Assembly (NCBI GenBank): GCA_921293015.1
Contig: OV121086.1
Coordinates: forward strand, 43,789,402 to 43,853,401
Source of the DNA: Phorcus lineatus
Lineage: Eukaryota > Mollusca > Gastropoda > Trochida > Trochidae
Length of the DNA stretch: 64,000 bases
Direction of reading: 5' to 3'
The translations under genes were made by a program, and so were the position numbers. Every line of letters starts with the position of its first letter. The first letter of the stretch is position 1. The notes beneath the pieces are model-generated. The model had not been told where the DNA came from. It ran no database searches and saw only the letters and a list, made by a program, of their open reading frames with translations. This document shows positions 11,444 through 21,731 of the stretch, one piece after another.

Positions 11444-13809
11444 CCTGTCGAGATACCGCAACTTTTATCAATGTCTCAACTAAACTCACTTCTTATAATT
11501 ACTTCTTGAAGAATGAGATTACCTTGTGTAATGTATCTTATTTTGAAAAGTTCACTTCTACCTAAAAAATCCAAAAAAAAACTTTAATCCTTTCAATCAA
11601 ATATCAAATAATTACATGATAAACTGTATTAATTTTCTTTGATGCCATTTTTACTTTAAAGGTCGTTTGATCTTACAGACAATAGTGTTGAAAGAGCTTT
11701 ATCTCTTGATCATATTTCACTAAAATCTTCTGACCCTTTTGTGCATTAACGGGAAAGATGGGATGCAAAGCTTTGGATTAGTCTTTGCGAAAGTGAAGAT
11801 TTTCCCTTAATTGAATATTTAGTGAGCCTGTTTACAAATGAAACTGTTTTGAAGGCACTTAATGAAAGAAAAGAAGGTCTTCTCATCTTTTTGTCTTTTG
11901 AAGATTGAAGCAAAAGTGAGTTCTTTATTCAGAATTGACTTTGTTTCATCAAATCCTATAACTTTATTGTATGGGATATGTGAGCGGATTTTATTGACAT
12001 CTTTTTAAAAACACTTATGAAAATAACTAACCAGCAAAACATATAATTTCATAACATTAAAGATTAATGTAAATACAATTTCCCTTAGAATAACGTCAAA
12101 TATATAATATTGCCAAAAGTAACCAGTGCCATATACATAATAAAATCCTGGTCTAGTAACCCTTCTCGTTGCATAAGTGATATTTACCCGTCCTAATTGA
12201 GCCTTGGCAAAATTTGAGCCGTGATTGAAATTTGTGATGAAATATTAAAGAATTGGAGGTATCATGTGATTCAACCAAATAATTTCCAAAGTGAATATGC
12301 ACAAAAAGAATTCATACTCAACTTTTAATCATTCATATTTAACAGATCAGATATGTATAAAAGAGCTGGCATTTGGACAGACTAAACCTTTGTATGTGCA
12401 AATATTGTTTTCCGTTGTGATAAGTAAAGAATGTGAGAAGACGTTGAGCTTACACATTTCTAAGATACAGTTGTATTGCTTGCTAATTAATTCTTTTGAA
12501 AAGGATAAACGAGAATCTATGCATAATCATGTAGTGTTTCGGTCATCTGTTATGTCAAACGTTGATTCAAACTAAAGAAAAGAGGCATAAAAGTATATTT
12601 TAACATATAAGAACATTTTCTAACTGCTCACATACATGGCCTAATTACAAAAAAACTTTCTATCTACTCCATAGTTGAGGTTTTTAATCTTAATCTCGGG
12701 ATTTTAAATTTAAATGTCATAATTCAAATATATCATTCAATTCAACAGAACGTTGAATTTATATCAATCTGCTTTTGTTCGATGTTATTTGGCAAGGCTT
12801 TGTATTTTAAAAACAATTTCCAATTTGACCTTTTCATGTATGTAATTTATAGCCATGACCTTTCCTTGGCTTGATATTTGTTACAGTCATATCTAAATGA
12901 AATTCACTACATCCTCCGGAAATTGACTTATGATACCAACATCAAAGTATTCGTTTTTTTACACATAATTCTGTTAAAAGCTAAAAGTGTTTGAAAAGAT
13001 TGATGTTTTGCTTTCCTTTTCAAACAACAGAAAAGCTTGTCAAACGGACTGCCTTTTGTTGAAAGTAATGAAAATGCCCAATTAATGCCTTGTCATATGA
13101 AGTAGGTTATTTTTCTATCGTACATTAATTATTAATGTCTGGCTTTTATATGGTCTGACAAATTCTGTTACTGTTCAGTTAAGAGGACACCACTGAATGT
13201 CACAGCAGTAGAATATAATTTTAAATTTCAAAATGATCAAGCATTATAATTATACACCTTTTCAACTTTCACAAAATGTAAGGTCATTTATATTCAATAT
13301 TTGATTAAGATACATATGTATTACAAGATGTTCAATTTATACTTTACAATATAAGCTAGTGATATTGTTAATTTTATGATTAATATTTCTTCAGGTGATC
13401 AATGTAATGATATGTCAGTATTAATAATTCCAGAAATTCATAATCCCTAATTTATTTTTTTTCAGTATAGCTATCCCGTGTCACCAGCAGAGAAATTATC
13501 TCTGATGGTTTTCTTCAAACATCAAACCTCAGAACATTTAACTAAGGAACGAAAACTACGTCAGTTGACATTATAACCAATCTCATTAAAATAAAACATA
13601 TTATTGCTGCACTACGTTACGCGTAATGTAGTGGAGCATTTAGATTTCATTTGAATGAGATTGCATTATAACAATCCGATTTGCTTACTCAGAAAAACAT
13701 GAACACAAGGGAGGAGGTTCTCCTTGGAGGTCATGACCTCAACACAAGGTGTCACCATTCAATTAAACAGAGAATTAGCAGTGACTACATTATTCCACAC
13801 TGACTTAGT

Positions 13810-14157
13810 TCAGCCACTCTGTATTAACCTCAGCTTCAACATAACAATGCTTCTCTTACTGTCTCTGTCATGTGATATGAAAATTGTGATATCACAAAAA
13901 TCATTTGAGGCAATTGAAAGCAACATGAACATTGTGACAGGCAATATTAACGCTGGTAAAATGTAGCCATAGATAATATCTTTTTCAAATAATTCACACT
14001 GTAACGAGCTACCACAAGGCTTAACAACGTTGCCAGTTAATTTCTGTGCACTTGAAAAGAGTGTTGCAGAGCGATAGGCTGCAATGAATGCAATGACTTG
14101 TTTAAAGCACAAGTGGTCACATAGTTTGTAACGGAGATCTTCATAAATGTCAGTCAC
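13810..14157 (-). pseudogene. Possible degraded exon of a seven-helix receptor, very uncertain
   Basis: The minus-strand frame encodes 115 residues. Near residues 63-83 the stretch YGYILPALILPVTMFMLL looks like the extracellular-to-helix-1 transition of protostome FMRFamide/sex-peptide-type receptors (YGY..P.L.L then a hydrophobic helix). A KRS.VMLKL stretch lies where MRSPTNxxL would be expected. The canonical helix-1 Asn-Val motif and helix 2 are absent, and no further exons are seen. No signal peptide is evident. It may equally be a chance frame. The overlapping plus-strand frame at 13724-13966 has no features of its own. Confidence 0.18.
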
Positions 14158-15617
14158 TTGGCCCTCTGTTCATAATAGTAAATGGAGGTATTTCCTATTT
14201 TTGTTCGACCCAATTTCCAAAATGTGTATTGCTATACCTAAGAACATTGAAGGAATAGGAGTCTGATATCTCCATGTGTTAGGTTCAAGAATCCTCTCCG
14301 TTTTAAGATTCATATAAAATGCAATATCAAAATGTTTCCTGCCAATTGAATGCTTCTCATAGAATAGATCAAAATTAGGTTAATACAAATACTGAATGAA
14401 TCATACTGTCGCATTTTATACAAGTGAATAAATAACTGATCAGCGTGTTAACCAATTAGTAGCTAATTGGTTTCTTTTGATCAAAATCTAATTTTTATTT
14501 TTTTTCAAAACGTTTTGATACAAACAGTTACCCAGGTAGTTATTAGTTCCTTCTACAATCATGAGTTAAAGGCAGTTAAGCATAGGTCATATGGAAAACA
14601 AGAGTATCACTCTCTGGTTCTTAATGACTTATTGATGTTCCATATCAATGTCTCGTGTTGGTGAAACAACCTCGAAGTGGAAAATCAAGGTCACATGGTT
14701 ATCTCGTGACTCTCGTTATCTCTCCTCACGGGAGACAGAACTGTTAATCCATCTATTTGAAGAATTGCTTTGTAATTATACCTTATTTATGAACATTGTG
14801 ATAGATTAAGATATAAACAGGTCAATAAAACTTATAGCTAAAATTAGTTTTTATAGTATTTTGGTTTTTTGAATAATGCATTTTTCTTATTTTTCTACAA
14901 CGGTTTTCAAATCTTTGCGTAGCCATAAGTTGACAAAGAGAGATTCAAGATTTTATTTTTCTAGTGGAATTTTTTTAACACAGTAATGTTACACAGACAG
15001 ATTTTACTTGTATAAAATTAACCCTGAGGCCAATAGTATATGTAATAAACGTAAGTACAACAGTTCTAAATGACCTGTAAAGCACATTGACAACTGCATA
15101 TCAATTAAAAAAACATTAACAATTATAACGGGTTTTTTTAACTTAGATATGTTGAAAACAAGAGCTATCTTACTAACAAATCGATATTTTCAGTGGCAGT
15201 AGCATACATAATTTAGTTTTGGAAGGCTGAATATAGAAAAAGCCTGACAGTTATCTTGTTCAGATTACTAAATATTTTTGACAAATAAGTATTAAATGAT
15301 AATCGTCTTCCTGACAAAGACAACATAATGGACGTAGAATGTTGAGAACATGCTTCCATTTGGGTGCTTAGAACTGATGTTTCAGTACGTTCAATAAAAT
15401 TACCTTTTCTTTTTTTCGTTCATGTAAGAGAGTGTTGATGAAACAATATGAAAATGTGTATTGATAATGAATTTATTTATAGCAAAAATCATCCATGAGT
15501 TACAAACAAGGTCACAACCAAAACTAATAAAAATCATTAGATTTAAATCGGTACTAAATCTAATGACTATATCGTCAAAAAATGGCCTATTCAAGATCAT
15601 TTCACACTTTATGCTAT

Positions 15618-15812
15618 AAGTTTAAACCCAGTATCCTGAAAAGTAGACAATTGTGTGCTATAAGAAGGAGAAAACGTGATTAATGTCATCTACCAACCTA
15701 GTCTCTTGTGAATCCAAGCAAGGATTGTGGTGTTGTGTTCAGTACAAAGACCCTTCCAAGTGCTAAAGAAGTTAATTGATTGTCGGTCAGACAAGGCGAT
15801 CACATTTAACCT
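15618..15812 (+). repeat. Dispersed repeat B, copy 2
   Basis: Direct-orientation match to about 1378-1565, with the shared blocks listed there. Confidence 0.55.
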
Positions 15813-16696
15813 CACTTACTTTATAACGTTCACTGAACACAACTTTGAACATCTCGTATCTCACACAATTTTTTTTTATTTCAACCTTTTTCTTAATATT
15901 ATTGACTGAATATTTTTAATATATATGTAATAAAACATTACAATAGAAACTTATTTTCCTGATATGGGTCTTAGTTCGAATTGAGATTTTGGATGGGTTT
16001 ACTACTTCGAATCGAATTCCGCATGTTCGCAGTTTACAGTCACCATAATACTGCTGGTTTTCCACCGTGATATAGTTGCGTTAGAGTTATGTAATTTTTT
16101 CATCCACTTCAGATTCCAATCATCATTAAAAGCTGTCCTTGCTCGGCATTTATGATAAATGTTTCATAATGTCCATTCCTGGTTGGATAATCGTTCCGAT
16201 TGTGAATTATGGCGATGGATAAGTCATAAAAGGATTTTAATAGAGGTCAATATTCTAATAAATCTTAAAATGCGCTTACAAAAGTTCTAAGTCACTCAGT
16301 GTCCGATGACAACCTTTTCACTTCTAAAATTGCATTGTCATGTAGATAGCAACCATTTCAAATAAGCCTTTTAGATGTTCTTTTTTGCTAATGCAGGTGT
16401 AACGATATGGATTCCGACTTTCGAAAATATCCATCACAGATTAAATCAAAGTGAAATTTTCAAACTATCATCCCTAAAGTGTATACAATAACTGTCCCTT
16501 GATGTGAATGTTCATGAGGCTTAAAGGGGCTTAAACGACAGTTTCTGGTTGCATGAATGTATTGATTGTTAAACAACAAGCGGGGGAAATCATGGCTCAT
16601 CCAGTTGATGTTAAACAGTTTCGCCACTGAAACGTACATTTATATCCATATCTGCATCAGTTTTTAAACCTTAACTACATATCACGGCTCTTTTCA

Positions 16697-16700
<4 letters not shown>

Positions 16701-16758
<58 letters not shown>
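16701..16758. repeat. (AT)n microsatellite, about 29 units
   Basis: An uninterrupted AT dinucleotide run of roughly 58 bp. It lies just upstream of the Penelope-like cluster. Shorter TA runs occur at 18088-18101 and 21251-21262. Confidence 0.95.
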
Positions 16759-16762
<4 letters not shown>

Positions 16763-16929
16763 CATCCAAAACTGTGTTCCACAGGAGATATCGTTTTGAC
16801 AGTAGATTTTGAACAATGCTCTATTCAGTCAAGTTCATGACATCACAATTGTTTTACATCATCAAGTAATGACATCACAATGCTATGAGGTCATAAACAT
16901 GATAACGTCACAATGCTATAAAGTCACTC

Positions 16930-17060
16930 CACTGAGAGTCTAAGAGTAGTGCAGTGTTCAGAAAAACACATCTTTCACGGAATCGAAATGAAAAATGATT
17001 TTGGATGACAAATAGAATCTCACCCTCGTGTCTTCTGTTATCAAATATATCAACACTCGT
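16930..17060 (+). repeat. Left arm of a repeat flanking the Penelope-like cluster
   Basis: About 90 bp (GTGCAGTGTTCAGAAAAACA through GAAATGAAAAATGATTTTGG to TAGAATCTCAC) is matched in inverted orientation by about 21470-21580. The following GAATCTCACC...CTTCTGTTATCAAATAT block also has a direct-orientation match at 21400-21450. The right-hand copy is therefore partly palindromic. The arms may be the inverted repeats sometimes created at Penelope-like insertions, or the ends of an older element interrupted by them. Confidence 0.6.
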
Positions 17061-17888
17061 TGATAAAAGTAAAATAGCATTCCATATTCCCTAGCCCTAA
17101 GAATATGTACCATAGTATCAGACCTGAATAATCTAAACTTGAGGTTGAAAGAATTAGAGAGATTATTAAAAGCCAGAGGGTACCCTGATAACATCATTTT
17201 GGATGCTATAACAAAGGCCCGTTCCTTTAACCGGGAAGATCTTCTAAAACAAAGACAACAGGAAAACAATTCGGCAGCCCTACCTATTGTTACTACATTT
17301 AACCCCTGCAATCCAAATATCTATCCAAATGTGAAAAACTATGTACAGGCGCTAGACGCATGTCCAAAACTAAAGCACGCTCTAAAAGATACTAAAATGA
17401 TAAACAGTAAACGGCAGAGCAAAAACCTGAAACAACTGTTATCTAAAGCGTGCTTTAAAGATCAAAAACCTGAATTAGGTGGAAGTATCACAAAATGTAA
17501 TAGGCCGAATTGCGGCACTTGTACACACATTTTAGAGTTAAATTCATTCACCTTTAGGAATAATTCAAAATTCAAAATAATGGAAAACATGTCTTGCGCC
17601 TCCAGAAATCTAATATATGTAATAACATGCGCTGGTTGTTGCGAAGAGTATATTGGTCAAACGGGGGATACATTAAGGGCGAGAGTCCGAGTGCATAAAC
17701 AACAGATAAAAACACCAAATTATAGATGTATTCCCCTGAGCGCACATATAGATGGATGCGCAAAGAATTGCAATCCCCAGTTCACAATCTGTCCTATTTA
17801 CAAAATGCGCACAGATAATGAAGAGCTGAGGAAAATTAAAGAACGATTCTTTATTGATGGATATACCCCGAAATTGAATTGTAACTAA
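17045..17888 (+). pseudogene. Penelope-like retroelement 1, C-terminal fragment (RT tail and GIY-YIG nuclease)
   Basis: This is the last third of a Penelope-like element protein. A continuous frame runs from about 17082 to the stop at 17886-17888; homology upstream to about 17045 is broken by stops and an indel. The first part matches the end of the reverse transcriptase thumb (PYSLALRICTIV, then RLKELERLL). Next come a CNRPNCGTC zinc-knuckle-like linker and a GIY-YIG endonuclease: YVI, YIGQT about 15 residues later, an Arg, a His in VHKQQI, and a Glu in KERFF near the C-terminus. All reverse transcriptase catalytic motifs lie upstream of the truncation and are absent, so it cannot be autonomous. 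It shares the domain order of the element at 18073-20954 but is clearly diverged from it, so the two are different families, not a tandem copy. Confidence 0.85.
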
Positions 17889-17999
17889 TATTAAATCATG
17901 ATGACGTCGCATTTACTATACATATTTTAGTGGTATGCATATGACGTCATGAATTACGTCCCTTGCCATTGTTAACGCTATACTATTAGCAACACAATG

Positions 18000-18054
18000 T
18001 ATAAGTTACCCTGATGATCACTATGTTGTGAAACCGGTTGGTAATGAACTTATA
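18000..18054 (+). ncRNA. Type I hammerhead ribozyme motif of Penelope-like element 1
   Basis: The hammerhead order is present. Stem I 5' strand TTACC (18006-18010) is extended by TATAAG (18000-18005). Then come core CTGATGA (18011-18017), a weak stem II region (18018-18029), core GAA (18030-18032), palindromic stem III ACCGGT (18033-18038), and T at the cleavage position (18039). Stem I 3' strand GGTAA (18040-18044) follows, then an internal loop TGAA and CTTATA (18049-18054). Such ribozymes with very short palindromic stem III are established in Penelope-like elements and are thought to act as dimers. Stem II is poor here, so activity is doubtful. Confidence 0.7.
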
Positions 18055-18072
18055 TGAAGAGCAATCTTCAGT

Positions 18073-20954
18073 TTGTTATTTTTAAAGAATATATATATAT
18101 ATACAAAGGACATTAGCAGAGAGGAATCTAAATCCATATCCATTTGGCAGAAGAAAGAAAACTGGATGCGTTCCCTCCCGGAGAGGATGGAAAATGAGCA
18201 GACATCAAACCTACATAAATCCAAGACACAAAATAATCAGTTAACTAGGCAACAGAGAAAACCAAGTAATCAACGATATGTAGAGAGACCTCAACAATAT
18301 CAACATCAACAACAAAGACAACATCAACATCAGCATCAGCATCAGTATCAGCATCAACATCAACATCAGCAACAGCATCGACCACATTGGCACAGAAGAC
18401 CACAATACCATCCACAACAAAATCAACAACCACAGGCAGAACATAAAGGACCGAGGACAGGAGGAGATCACTACAATCAACAGATTGAGAAACAAATGAA
18501 CAGCCCGAACGGGAACAATTCAAGAGATCTCCAAGAAGTGAAGAATTCACAACAGGAACGAAGAAGACCAGATACTTCAAGCAGCCAGAGAGTTAATTAT
18601 GACTCTGAAACAACGTATATCGGCAGAAATACAAACAAAACCTGTTTTTTTAGAGACAAGCCCGGGCCCACGATTCACAAGATCACAGACTTTCAGGAAA
18701 CAACTCCCAAGGTAATCAATCTTTCGTCATTAGAGTTATCCCCGAGTCAGATTAAAATTTTAAAACTAGGTCTCCAATTTACCCCAACCCCTAAGGCTAA
18801 TCCTCAGGAATTAGAAACAGACATTAAGGAATTTAGTAAGAAAATAAGATTTACAGAATATTTTTTTCGTGAGGATGAAACAAATGAAAACACTAAGAAA
18901 CAAGAATCTTTAGCTCGTAACAAAACTAAGAACATTCCTCCAAAAAGTACAAACAAACATTTGGAAACATTTCTTGATATCCTAACTAACCAACCAATTT
19001 ATGAAAACAGTAAAACTCTAAAAAATAACATAAGTAGAAAGGAATTATCAGCAATTCAAGAACTAAAAAATAATGACAATATAATTATCAAAGAAGCAGA
19101 CAAAGGTGGGGCAGTTGTTATTATGAACAGAACTTTCTATGAATCAAAAATATTAGAAATGTTAAATGACGAAGTTACTTACAAAACTTTAGATAAGAAT
19201 ATAGACAGCAAAATTATGACAAATCTAGGGAATTTATCAAAACCTACAGTTCTGATCTCACAAAAGATGAAATTGATTTTATTCTTCACTTTGATTTCAA
19301 GACAAGTAACTTTTATGGCTTACCAAAAATTCACAAATCAGAGATCATTAAGCAAGCTGTTCACTCTCAAAATTCGGAATACATAAAAGTTTTTGAACCA
19401 AATGACCTAAAGTTTCGTCCAATAATGGCAGGTCCTGCGAGCCCAACTCACAGACTTAGTTTCATTATTGACAAACTTCTACAACCACTCCTGAAAAACA
19501 TAAAGAGCTATGTTAGAGATGACTTAGATTTTTTAAACCATATCCCACTTTCAGTTAATCAGGACACACTACTAGTAAGCTTTGATGTCACATCACTGTA
19601 TAGTAACATTCCACACGATTTGGGGAAAAAAGCTCTTGACTTTTGGCTCACTAAATATTCACATGATATTGACGAAAGATTTGACAAAAACTTTATAATC
19701 GATTCAGTTCAATTCATACTTGAAAACAATAATGATAAATCATTTATTCAAATACTGGGGACCGCCAGGGGAACAAAATTTGCCCCTGTTTATGCAAACT
19801 TAGTCCTTGGTTTTTTAGAAGAAAAACTCTATTCAAATTTGGAAACCATTCATGGCAAAGAGTTTGCAGATACCTTCCGTACACAATGGAAACGGTATTT
19901 GGATGATTGCTTCATATTCTGGGAGAACAAAACTGTAGATTTAAAAAACATTGTGCAATTCCTACAAGACCTTCATCCAAAAATTAAATTCACGATGGAC
20001 ACAAGTGACCATGAGCTCCCATTTTTGGATATATTAATAAAAAAGGAAGGAACAAATATCATCACTGATATCTACCATAAACCTACAGATACAAAACAAT
20101 ATCTTCACTTTAAGAGTTCTCACGAACGCCACACAAAAGTGAACCTCCCATATTCACTGGCACGAAGAATTTGTACTATTGTTACGGACGAAAGTCTTAA
20201 AAATCTAAGACTCAAAGAATTACAAATGTCATTATTGGATAGGGGTTACCCAAAAGGGATAATAGATCAAGGCATTAAAAAGGCTTTAAGCCAGGACATC
20301 TTCTCCCTTAGAAGACCAAAGGACAAACAACAAAATGAAAATGTATTAGCCTTTGTGACAACCTATAACCCAAACAACATGGAAGTCTTTCCTAAATTAC
20401 ACAATAATCTAGATATCATGAGACAGGACAATCGTCTTGCTAGAATGTTAAATAAAACAAAAATAATAAAAAGTAAACGTCAGCCCAAAAACTTGAAAAA
20501 AATGCTAACAAGTGCAAAATATACAAGCAATCAAGATTTACCAACTGTGAAAAAATGTTTAGATAAAAGATGTGGAACATGCCCATATCTAAAAGAAGGC
20601 TCGACAACAACTTTTGAGAATGGAATAGACTTTCATGTTAAAAGCAACATGTCATGTAAATCTAAAAATGTTATCTATGTCATTTCTTGTGAAAAGTGTG
20701 GTGTAACATACATTGGACAAACGAACAACTTGCAAAACAGAGTAACAGTTCACAAACAACAAATAAGAGATGATAATTTAAGACACTTAAAAGTTAGTAA
20801 ACATATATCTCAATGTAGTAATGGTGCTTTTAAAATATTTCCTTTTTACGAAATATTCAATAATGGAGGTGACATTACATCACAATTGCTAACAAAGGAA
20901 CAGTACTTCATTAACAAATTTTCTCCTTCATTGAACAGCGTCATAAATCCCTAA
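18073..20954 (+). pseudogene. Penelope-like retroelement 2, reverse transcriptase plus GIY-YIG endonuclease, one frameshift
   Basis: The frame starting at 18073 gives 437 residues: a basic N-terminus, a Gln/His-rich tract (about residues 74-125), then the conserved Penelope motif IIIKEADKGGAVVIM near residue 337. A single-base indel close to the A-run at about 19240 shifts the frame; FYGLPKIHK is in the next frame at 19312. From 19425 a 509-residue frame carries the catalytic core: FDVTSLYS (53-60), GTARGTKFAP (112-121) and RYLDD (157-161). Thumb motif HTKVNLPYSLARR follows, then CLDKRCGTC, and a GIY-YIG domain with YVI/YIG (418-431), R439, H443 and E492. The protein would copy RNA at a nicked target end. 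The length and full motif set suggest a recently active copy; the frameshift could also be an assembly error. Confidence 0.9.
18290..18387 (+). repeat. CAA/CAT/CAG triplet-repeat tract inside the Penelope-like frame
   Basis: Imperfect trinucleotide repeats encode alternating Gln and His. The tract lies in the variable N-terminal region before the reverse transcriptase core. Triplet slippage would keep the frame. Confidence 0.85.
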
Positions 20955-21093
20955 TCCTATCACTGCCAATTCAAACCTATTAGATTTAAGAGGGGATAAC
21001 TCACCAGGACGATTGTTGATTATTTTGATGTTTGTGTTGCATTGTGTTGTTACTTAGATACACTGAAGACTATTTAAGACTGCTGCTGTGCTT

Positions 21094-21171
21094 CAATCAT
21101 ACATTCCCTGAAGAAGCTTCGAATCAAGAAGCAGAAATATGCATATTGGAAAAAAGATAAAGTCATGATTG
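21094..21171 (+). ncRNA. Type I hammerhead ribozyme motif of Penelope-like element 2
   Basis: Stem I TTCC (21104-21107) pairs with GGAA (21148-21151). An outer helix CAATCAT (21094-21100) pairs with ATGATTG (21165-21171). The core is CTGAAGA (21108-21114). Stem II GCTTC/GAAGC closes a GAATCAA loop at 21121-21127, with an A-A mismatch next to the core. Core GAA is at 21134-21136, palindromic stem III ATATGCATAT at 21137-21146, and T at the cleavage position (21147). It lies about 140 bp after the stop codon, the same place as the motif behind element 1. Family knowledge links such ribozymes to the terminal repeats of Penelope-like elements. Cleavage itself is untested. Confidence 0.72.
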
Positions 21172-21399
21172 TGAAAGTTGATTTACATCTTCTCTGTATT
21201 TGTTAATACTTTCATATATACTTCTCCACGATTGATACTTCTTACATTTCCTATATATATATAGTCTGGTATATGTATTTATTTACCGCTCAAATATTAA
21301 GATTCCGTAACAAATGTTGATCTGGATTTTTATGATTGTTTCAAGGTATATACTTTCAGGTAAGGACTCTTTTAATACCTGTCGCAACATATAGAGAAT

Positions 21400-21580
21400 C
21401 TCACCCAAGTGACTTCTGATATCAAATATAACGACAAGAGTTGATAAAATTTACAAATATCCGAGGATATTTACGAGTGTTGATATATGTGAAATTCTAT
21501 TTATCGTCCAAAATCATTTTTCATTTCAATTCCGTGAACAATGTATATTTCTAAACACTGCACTTCTCTAAGAATAGACC
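21400..21580 (-). repeat. Right arm of the repeat flanking the Penelope-like cluster
   Basis: On the minus strand, 21470-21580 reads GTGCAGTGTTTAGAAATATA through GAAATGAAAAATGATTTTGG to TAGAATTTCAC, matching the left arm at 16930-17020. Its inner part, 21400-21450, matches the left arm in direct orientation. An ATATCCGAGGATAT palindrome sits between the two halves, so this side is a foldback. Confidence 0.6.
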
Positions 21581-21642
21581 TTATTCACGCGGCGGCCATG
21601 TTGAAACGATAGCGAGGCTAGGAACGCAAGCCGGTTTGACAG

Positions 21643-21650
21643 CATAATAG
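21643..21650 (+). repeat. 8-bp target-site duplication, left
   Basis: CATAATAG, repeated exactly at 21724-21731. Confidence 0.75.
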
Positions 21651-21723
21651 CACAGGCCCTCGGATCATTATAAAAAAAAATTAATTTCCATTTTTTATAT
21701 ATATAATGATCCGAGGGCCTGTG
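21651..21723. mobile_element. 73-bp hairpin MITE, hAT-like
   Basis: Perfect 22-bp inverted repeats (CACAGGCCCTCGGATCATTA plus TA at 21651-21672; complement at 21702-21723) enclose a 29-bp AT-only-like loop. CATAATAG flanks both sides as an 8-bp duplication, the target-site size of hAT transposons; the CA..GG terminus also suits that group. It encodes nothing and would need a transposase supplied elsewhere. Confidence 0.78.
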
Positions 21724-21731
21724 CATAATAG
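21724..21731 (+). repeat. 8-bp target-site duplication, right
   Basis: CATAATAG, identical to 21643-21650. Confidence 0.75.

Larger units (their letters stand above)
11444..16700. other. Non-coding AT-rich DNA
   Basis: No supportable gene. The second copy of repeat B lies at about 15618-15812. A 115-residue minus-strand frame at 13810-14157 vaguely recalls the start of a peptide-receptor GPCR and is treated separately. A CCACCGTGATATAG fragment near 16062 may be a scrap of the SINE family at 11175. Confidence 0.5.
18088..21262 (+). mobile_element. Penelope-like element 2, approximate extent
   Basis: The element spans the coding region, the hammerhead motif at 21094-21171 and 3' non-coding sequence. 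Short TA runs at 18088-18101 and 21251-21262 may mark its insertion borders, but this is inference because exact ends are not visible. It lies directly after element 1 on the same strand, so it probably inserted into or next to the older fragment. Confidence 0.55.

Noticed and set aside
12291..12575. 94-residue plus-strand frame
   Set aside because: No domain or flanking signals; AT-rich codon content like its surroundings.
16701..16758. The AT run as a functional promoter or origin
   Set aside because: A plain dinucleotide microsatellite; nothing else supports a role.
16958..17311. 117-residue minus-strand frame
   Set aside because: It overlaps the left arm and the plus-strand Penelope-like fragment and has no recognisable domain.
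17572..17912. Minus-strand frames opposite the Penelope-like nuclease regions
   Set aside because: Shadows of the plus-strand coding sequence with no domain of their own.
18241..18580. Two minus-strand hydrophobic frames rich in Leu/Met or Val/Asp
   Set aside because: They are the complement of the Gln/His triplet tract; the apparent membrane segments are a composition effect.
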